Shown in pieces: positions 60,947 through 64,000 of a DNA stretch of 64,000 nucleotides. How positions within the stretch are numbered: the first letter of the stretch is position 1; each line of letters begins with the position of its first letter. Source of the stretch: Cytophagales bacterium (lineage in GTDB: Bacteria; Bacteroidota; Bacteroidia; Cytophagales; Spirosomataceae). Made by a program: the position numbers and the translations under genes. The DNA lies in assembly GCA_013298125.1 (NCBI GenBank), contig JAAFJP010000011.1:1-64000 (forward strand). The letters are read 5' to 3'. A model generated the notes under the pieces. The model was not told the origin of the DNA. It saw nothing but the letters and a program-made list of their open reading frames with translations, and searched no databases.

Positions 60947-63900
60947 CTACTTCTTCTTCAACCCAACCAAATACTCCACTAAATTCACCGCCTCATCCTT
61001 CGTCATTCCTTCCATTAAACCTGTGGGCATCATGGAGTTAGGGAGTTGTTTCATGGATTTTACGTTGGCGGTTTTTAGGTTTTGGACTATTCCGCCTGGC
61101 ATTTTTAGCACTAAATCTGTCTCAGTTTTTGATGATAAAATACCATTCAAAACTGAACCGTCTTTCATTTTTAATTCCCAACCTTCATAGCCAAAACCAA
61201 TTCCTGCATCGGGGTAGAGTATCGCTAAATATTGTCCTTCTTTTCCTAATTTCGAGCCAATTTCTGACAATTTTGGTCCAAAATCTATGCCTTCGCCGTT
61301 TACTTGGTGGCATACCGAACAATTAGCTGCAAATACTTCTACGCCCTTTTTAGCATCACCATTCATCGCAATTAACTCTGAGATTGGGGGTAATTTTGTC
61401 TTGGTATTTGCCGTAGTATTACCTAAATATTTTGCCGCTTCCACTCTCACACCCCTACGCCACGCACGACTTACACCATCGACTGCCACAGGCACAAAAT
61501 CTTTCTGGATTTTTCCTTCTTTCAAATACGCCAACACCAAATCTTCACCTCCCCAGCTTCCGCCCAAAAAGCGAGTAGCTTCTCTCCGTAAATTCACCGA
61601 TTTTGTCTTATCAAACATCACCGATTGAATCAAATCTAAATGGGCTTTCCCACCCGTCCATCTGATAGCATTCATCGTTTTGATAGCTAATTCCTCTTTT
61701 TTGGGATTGTTGATAACGGCTTTCATCATCGCCAAACCTTCGGGTGTGCTAACCAAAATATCTCCTGCATTACGAGCTAATTCTCCTTTATCAATCATCG
61801 TCATCAAGCGATTATTTTCTTCTAGTAATTGATATTTTTGTTGCATCAACACAAATTCTTTTCCTTCCAAAGTAGCCATTAAATTTTTCAAAGACTGTTT
61901 AGCCACGGGAGAAGTCTTTACGAAATCAGCATCTAAGTGACTCAAAGCCAGCTTGTTAATCTGATTTTGCTCTGGTGAATTTCCTTTCAACATCGCCAAA
62001 AGTGTTTCAGATTTTGATTTGCCATTGTTAAAATCAAAGGCTCTGAAATATCGCAAACGCTCTTTCAAATCGGTCTTGGTGTCAGTAGCTAAACTTGCCA
62101 AAAACTTCACCGATTCGTTGGTTCTTGCTCGCCACACGATGTCCCTACTCGCCGAGGTTTGAGTTGGGTCGCTTACTTTTTTCAAATAAGCCGCAAAAAA
62201 AGCATCCCAATTTTCGGAAGCCCCAATGCCCAAAGCCTCCAAATACCAACGGTCTTTGCCGTCGTGTTGCGTTGCCAAAGTTGCCCACAATTCAGCGGCT
62301 TCGGGCGATTTATTTCCGTGTAACGCCACCGCACATTCACGGCGTACTTGTGGGTCAGTATCTTTTACCAACGTTTTCAAATAAGACACAACATCCAATT
62401 TCAATTGACGAGCCGCTCTAATTCCTGCAATTCTGATGTCTGGATTAGCGTCTGCCAAAGCCAATTCAGTATATTTTTTACCATCAATCATTTTGCACAA
62501 AGCCCAAAATGCTCGTGCTTTCATGCGTGGATTTTCAGAACCCCAAAGTTTAACTAACTCAGCCTCAGAGGCTTTGCCAAATTTCATCAAGGCTTCCCAA
62601 GCCAAATAACGAGTTGCCAAATTAGGACTTTGCAAAGAAGCCACAGCCCCCGCAGGAGTCGACAAATCCATCGTAGGGACTTTGTAAGGCGTGTTTGCAG
62701 GAGCAATTCTGTACACACGTCCACGCACTTGGTCGCCCGCTTGGTGTCCGCCCACGCCTGGGTCGTACCAGTCCGCCACAATCAGCGAACCATCGGGAGC
62801 AACGCACACATCGGCAGGACGAAACCATTGGTCTTTTTCCTGTTTCATAATGTTCACAATCTCAGCAGAATAACCCGCCCCAGCTTTCTGAACGGGGTAG
62901 GAGCGAACTACATTATGCCCCGGCTCACAGTGAATCATTTGTCCTTGAAAAACCTTTGGCAAAAGGCTTCCTTCGTACACAATCATACCCGTGGGCGAGC
63001 CAGAGCCTGTTTGTAGGAGATTAGGCATCGTGCCAGGGTCATTCAAATGCCAGTGACGTTTCGGAATTTCCTCTTCTATATTGGTACGACTCACATCCCA
63101 CGAAGCACGGGTCAATTGGTCTTTGTAACCATAACTTCCGTATTCCATTACGTAGTTAATTCGCACGCCTTTGTTGCCATCATCATCATTATCCGACTGC
63201 CACATTGTTCCGTAAGAATCCACGGCAACTTCATAATTATTTCTAAAATCATCACCCAAACATTCCACCTCAGAACCGTCCATATTGCAACGGAAAACCA
63301 TGCCTTCTTGATAATTTTTAGGAGAAATTTCTTTGCCAAATTGGTCTTTTACCACATTTCCTGTGGCATCTTTCAAGATTTCTCCTGCATTACCAAAATT
63401 GAAATATAGTTTACCATCTGGTCCAAAAACAAAGGCGTGCATTCCGTGGTCGTGCTGTTCGCCTTTCATGCCTTGGAAAAGAATCTCCTTTTTATCGGCT
63501 TTATCGTCCCCGTTGGTATCGGTAAATTTCCAAACGTAGGGACTTTGCGAAACAATGACTACATTTCCCAAAACTGAAATCCCCAAAGGAGCATTGATTT
63601 CAGGTCCTTGGTAGAAGATTTTGCTTTCGTCGGCTTTACCGTCACCGTCTTTATCTTCCAAGATCATGATTCTATCACCCTCTTTTTTCTCAGGATTTCC
63701 CGTGATGGCAGGGCGATAATTGTAGGCTTCCAAAACCCACACACGCCCACGAGCATCAACTTCAATATCCGTTGGGTTCATAAGCATAGGCTCAGTAGCG
63801 AAGGTTTTTGCTTCCAAACCATCGGCTACTTTGATGCCTACGAGAGCATTTTCAGGCAAGCGTTTTTGGGCTTCCGTCATCACAGAATCTATGTAATGAT

Positions 63901-64000
63901 TAACAAAACGACTTGTGGAAGTATTTTGATAAGCCGTTGAGAATAAGACAATTCCGAGAAAAGTTACAGGAATTCCGAAGCGTAATGTTTTTGATAATTT
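60947..64000 (-). CDS. PVC-type heme-binding CxxCH / HEAT / beta-propeller protein, partial
   Basis: 1017 residues inside the window; the frame is open through the right edge, so the true start is outside and the GTG at 63883 is only internal. The visible N-terminus contains a membrane helix or signal (FGIPVTFLGIVLFSTA). Then come an NHL/SMP-30-like propeller (about 60-420, NPTDIEVDARGRVWVLEAYNYRP), HEAT-like repeats (about 450-850, WGSENPRMKARAFWALCKM) and a C-terminal cytochrome c domain with the heme motif CSVCH and a closing GLKKK tail. This is the membrane-bound dehydrogenase-domain architecture known from Planctomycetes and Bacteroidota, suspected to oxidise sugars or alcohols with periplasmic electron transfer. 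Confidence 0.9.
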   Translation of the reverse strand, partial: KLSKTLRFGIPVTFLGIVLFSTAYQNTSTSRFVNHYIDSVMTEAQKRLPENALVGIKVADGLEAKTFATEPMLMNPTDIEVDARGRVWVLEAYNYRPAITGNPEKKEGDRIMILEDKDGDGKADESKIFYQGPEINAPLGISVLGNVVIVSQSPYVWKFTDTNGDDKADKKEILFQGMKGEQHDHGMHAFVFGPDGKLYFNFGNAGEILKDATGNVVKDQFGKEISPKNYQEGMVFRCNMDGSEVECLGDDFRNNYEVAVDSYGTMWQSDNDDDGNKGVRINYVMEYGSYGYKDQLTRASWDVSRTNIEEEIPKRHWHLNDPGTMPNLLQTGSGSPTGMIVYEGSLLPKVFQGQMIHCEPGHNVVRSYPVQKAGAGYSAEIVNIMKQEKDQWFRPADVCVAPDGSLIVADWYDPGVGGHQAGDQVRGRVYRIAPANTPYKVPTMDLSTPAGAVASLQSPNLATRYLAWEALMKFGKASEAELVKLWGSENPRMKARAFWALCKMIDGKKYTELALADANPDIRIAGIRAARQLKLDVVSYLKTLVKDTDPQVRRECAVALHGNKSPEAAELWATLATQHDGKDRWYLEALGIGASENWDAFFAAYLKKVSDPTQTSASRDIVWRARTNESVKFLASLATDTKTDLKERLRYFRAFDFNNGKSKSETLLAMLKGNSPEQNQINKLALSHLDADFVKTSPVAKQSLKNLMATLEGKEFVLMQQKYQLLEENNRLMTMIDKGELARNAGDILVSTPEGLAMMKAVINNPKKEELAIKTMNAIRWTGGKAHLDLIQSVMFDKTKSVNLRREATRFLGGSWGGEDLVLAYLKEGKIQKDFVPVAVDGVSRAWRRGVRVEAAKYLGNTTANTKTKLPPISELIAMNGDAKKGVEVFAANCSVCHQVNGEGIDFGPKLSEIGSKLGKEGQYLAILYPDAGIGFGYEGWELKMKDGSVLNGILSSKTETDLVLKMPGGIVQNLKTANVKSMKQLPNSMMPTGLMEGMTKDEAVNLVEYLVGLKKK

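Overview
The window looks like chromosomal DNA of a Bacteroidota bacterium, most likely order Cytophagales (an Emticicia/Arcicella/Runella-like genome; the genus is only a guess). The evidence is low GC, promoters of the TTTG / TAnnTTTG type, SusC/SusD outer-membrane proteins, many DUF families restricted to this phylum, RRM and VF530 proteins, and intergenic gaps packed with short palindromic or low-complexity repeats. No rRNA, tRNA, CRISPR array, insertion sequence, integrase or replication origin was recognised.

Layout. 0-12 kb: YigZ, a long DUF285-repeat surface protein, an RRM protein, a TolC-like porin, a frameshifted GxxExxY gene, an ABC exporter, then a housekeeping run nusB - ytxH-like - nuclease-like - DUF1573 - yajC - ybbR-like. 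12.3-20 kb: an NAD / ADP-ribose island. It holds an NrtR-type regulator with a decayed Nudix box, bifunctional NMN adenylyltransferase/Nudix (NadM), nicotinamide phosphoribosyltransferase (NadV), and a tight three-gene unit of ADP-ribosylglycohydrolase, NADAR protein and macrodomain protein. A GDSL hydrolase and an HNH nuclease with a small partner lie among them. 20-31.5 kb: membrane glycosyltransferase, RadA, outer-membrane proteins, peptide deformylase, MnmA, a polyvalent-type kinase, a TrpF-like protein and MiaA. MiaA carries a perfect 33-nt palindrome read in frame. 31.4-35.1 kb: MiaA, an isolated NuoH, an M28 peptidase and a frameshifted AAA-ATPase/PD-(D/E)XK gene in one minus-strand run. 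35-44 kb: a PQQ-propeller lipoprotein, MetZ, a GH38-like enzyme, an L,D-transpeptidase and a permease. 44-49.3 kb: a SusC/SusD pair split by an oppositely oriented two-gene DUF6934 module. 49.7-57 kb: two vanadium-haloperoxidase/PAP2-like lipoproteins, two outer-membrane proteins, a DUF3179 protein and an XRE regulator. A repeated dyad, TTTCC-N8-GGAAA, lies in both intergenic regions around the regulator. 57-64 kb: a coiled-coil protein with eight consecutive Asn-at-d heptads, a TSUP transporter, small hypotheticals, and a large PVC-type cytochrome/HEAT protein that runs off the right edge.

How the genes fit together. NadV (nicotinamide to NMN), NadM (NMN to NAD) and NrtR (a probable ADP-ribose/NAD sensor) form a nicotinamide-salvage circuit. 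The ADPRH-NADAR-macro unit would remove ADP-ribose from macromolecules or process free ADP-ribose derivatives, so the island plausibly couples NAD re-synthesis to reversal of ADP-ribosylation. The haloperoxidase neighbourhood looks like a small regulon under its own XRE protein. The best candidates for undescribed biology are the NAD/ADP-ribose island, the TTTCC-N8-GGAAA regulon with a terminator-like leader before DUF3179, the palindrome inside miaA, the covarying 3' hairpins at 42.6 and 49.6 kb, and the dense set of palindromic intergenic families.
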